Origin: Gammaproteobacteria bacterium
GTDB lineage: Bacteria; Pseudomonadota; Gammaproteobacteria; Steroidobacterales; Woeseiaceae
DNA length: 6,532 bases
Reading direction: 5' to 3'
Assembly (NCBI GenBank): GCA_029881015.1
Contig: JAOUNK010000193.1
Span: forward strand, 1 to 6,532
The notes under the pieces are model-generated. The model worked only from the letters and a program-made list of their open reading frames with translations, was not told the origin of the DNA and ran no database searches. Position 1 is the first letter of the stretch. Every line of letters starts with the position of its first letter. Below are positions 5,691 to 6,532 of this stretch, one piece after another. The translations under genes were made by a program, and so were the position numbers.

Positions 5691-6459
5691 GATGACAGAG
5701 GGCAACCGGTGCTGCAGCGCAGGGCAAGCCGGGCGCGGCTGTTGACCCGTCTCGTCAGCGAACGCAACGCGCTGGTCAATCAGATACGGGGCCTGTTGTC
5801 GGAGAACGGTTTCACGATCGAACCGGGTGTTTCCAAGGTACGACGCGCTCTACCGTCGATTCTCGAGGATGCTGAAAACGATCTCAGCAATGGCGCTGGT
5901 GAGCTGCTCGCTTACCTTTACCGTGGCCTTGTCGAACTGGACGATCGAATCGCCCGGTACGATCACCGAATCAAACGATTGCATGAACGTGACCCGGTCT
6001 GCCAGCGTATCAGTAAGATCGCCGGCGTCGGACTTATGACCGCCACTGCGGTCGTGGCGGCTGTCGGTGATGCCAATAACTCCAAGAATGGGCGGCAGCT
6101 GGCAGCGTTGGTCGGCCTGGTTTCCGGGCACGTGGCCAGTGGTGGTAAGTCCAGGCTACCAGGTATCGGCAAGAGCGCTGATCGATACCTTTCGTACATT
6201 GCTGATCCATGGCGCCCGGGCCGCGCTTTATCGAGCCCGCCACAAGGACGATCGACACGGCTGTTGGATCAACCAGGTGCGGGACCGCCGCGGCACCAAT
6301 CGAGCATGCATCGCGCTGGCCAACAAGAATGCACGAATTATCTGGGCGCTCATGGCGCATGGTGATGAATATCGACGAATTGATTCGGCCGCGCTCGCTG
6401 CGTATCAACCTGACTCACCCAACCGGAATTGCAAAGACAGTACTGAAATGATGGCGTAA
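5691..6459 (+). pseudogene. IS110-family (IS1111-type) transposase, truncated and frameshifted
   Basis: IS110-family transposases have an N-terminal RuvC-like DEDD domain and a C-terminal Transposase_20 domain. Only the middle and C-terminal parts remain. Recognisable segments are ERNALVNQIRGLLSENG, the LPSILEDAEN segment typical of IS1111-type enzymes, ISKIAGVGLMTATAVVAAVGDA and SGGKSRLPGIGKS. The frame then breaks: DRYL is read in frame at 6180-6191, while RTLLIHGARAALYRA resumes in the +1 frame at 6193. One extra T in the 6190-6192 run explains this exactly. The second frame runs through ALANKNARIIWALMAHGDEY to TAA 6459. The DEDD domain (about 110 residues) is missing, because the receptor relic stops only about 20 nt before homology begins. 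A GTG at 5709 opens the longest frame but is not a natural start. The product should be inactive. Confidence 0.85.
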
Positions 6460-6532
6460 CGGGTCAAACCGGCTCTTGCAAATCCTGATGTCCCTCCGGG
6501 CAGCTCGTCTGTCGCCAATTGGGTAAGGAGCA
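5691..6532 (+). mobile_element. IS110/IS1111-type insertion sequence remnant, right part
   Basis: The remnant comprises the transposase debris and the noncoding DNA after it up to the window edge. The left end of the element is absent. The right end is not identified and may lie beyond 6532. IS1111-type elements usually carry their bridge RNA in the region downstream of the transposase, so 6460-6532 may hold the start of such a region. I see no definite RNA fold or terminal repeat there. Confidence 0.5.

Noticed and set aside
6460..6532. In-frame continuation after the transposase TAA as a read-through extension
   Set aside because: The residues do not resemble the transposase C-terminus, and TAA is the natural end after the LANKNARIIWAL block and a short tail.

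Overview
The window is 6.5 kb of moderately GC-rich DNA with the look of a Gram-negative proteobacterium. It holds the C-terminal remnant of a TonB-dependent outer-membrane receptor, an IS110/IS1111-type transposase remnant, and closely packed small operons with overlapping stop and start codons. I cannot name the species. A gammaproteobacterium or a related environmental lineage is an inference only.

Left part (1-2168, + strand): a two-cupin protein whose 5' end lies outside the window, followed by a complete zinc-dependent dehydrogenase of the histidinol dehydrogenase superfamily. The dehydrogenase keeps all the catalytic and zinc residues. Its sequence flavour and the absence of his genes point to the catabolic HpsN-like (sulfopropanediol 3-dehydrogenase) branch rather than histidine synthesis.

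Middle part (2172-5220): a compact SnoaL/NTF2-like cluster. On the minus strand, a double-domain SnoaL-like protein (3679 to 2675) overlaps a single-domain one (2678 to 2172), which runs convergently into the dehydrogenase. On the plus strand, a divergently transcribed paralogue of the double-domain protein is split by a frameshift at a run of six T (ORFs 3735-4163 and 4166-4759). It overlaps a hotdog-fold acyl-CoA thioesterase (4756-5220). The two double-domain paralogues share a 55-bp divergent promoter region containing a 17-bp imperfect dyad.

Right part (5221-6532): decayed accessory DNA. It contains a cluster of small GC-rich hairpins, a separate 13-bp inverted repeat, the last ~80 codons of a TonB-dependent receptor, and an IS1111-type transposase lacking its N-terminal catalytic domain and carrying a further +1 frameshift.

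Taken together, the intact genes look like a small-molecule catabolic locus: metal-binding-type cupin, alcohol/aldehyde dehydrogenase, three SnoaL-like small-molecule enzymes and an acyl-CoA thioesterase. The receptor fragment could be a relic of the matching uptake system. The substrate cannot be read from the sequence.
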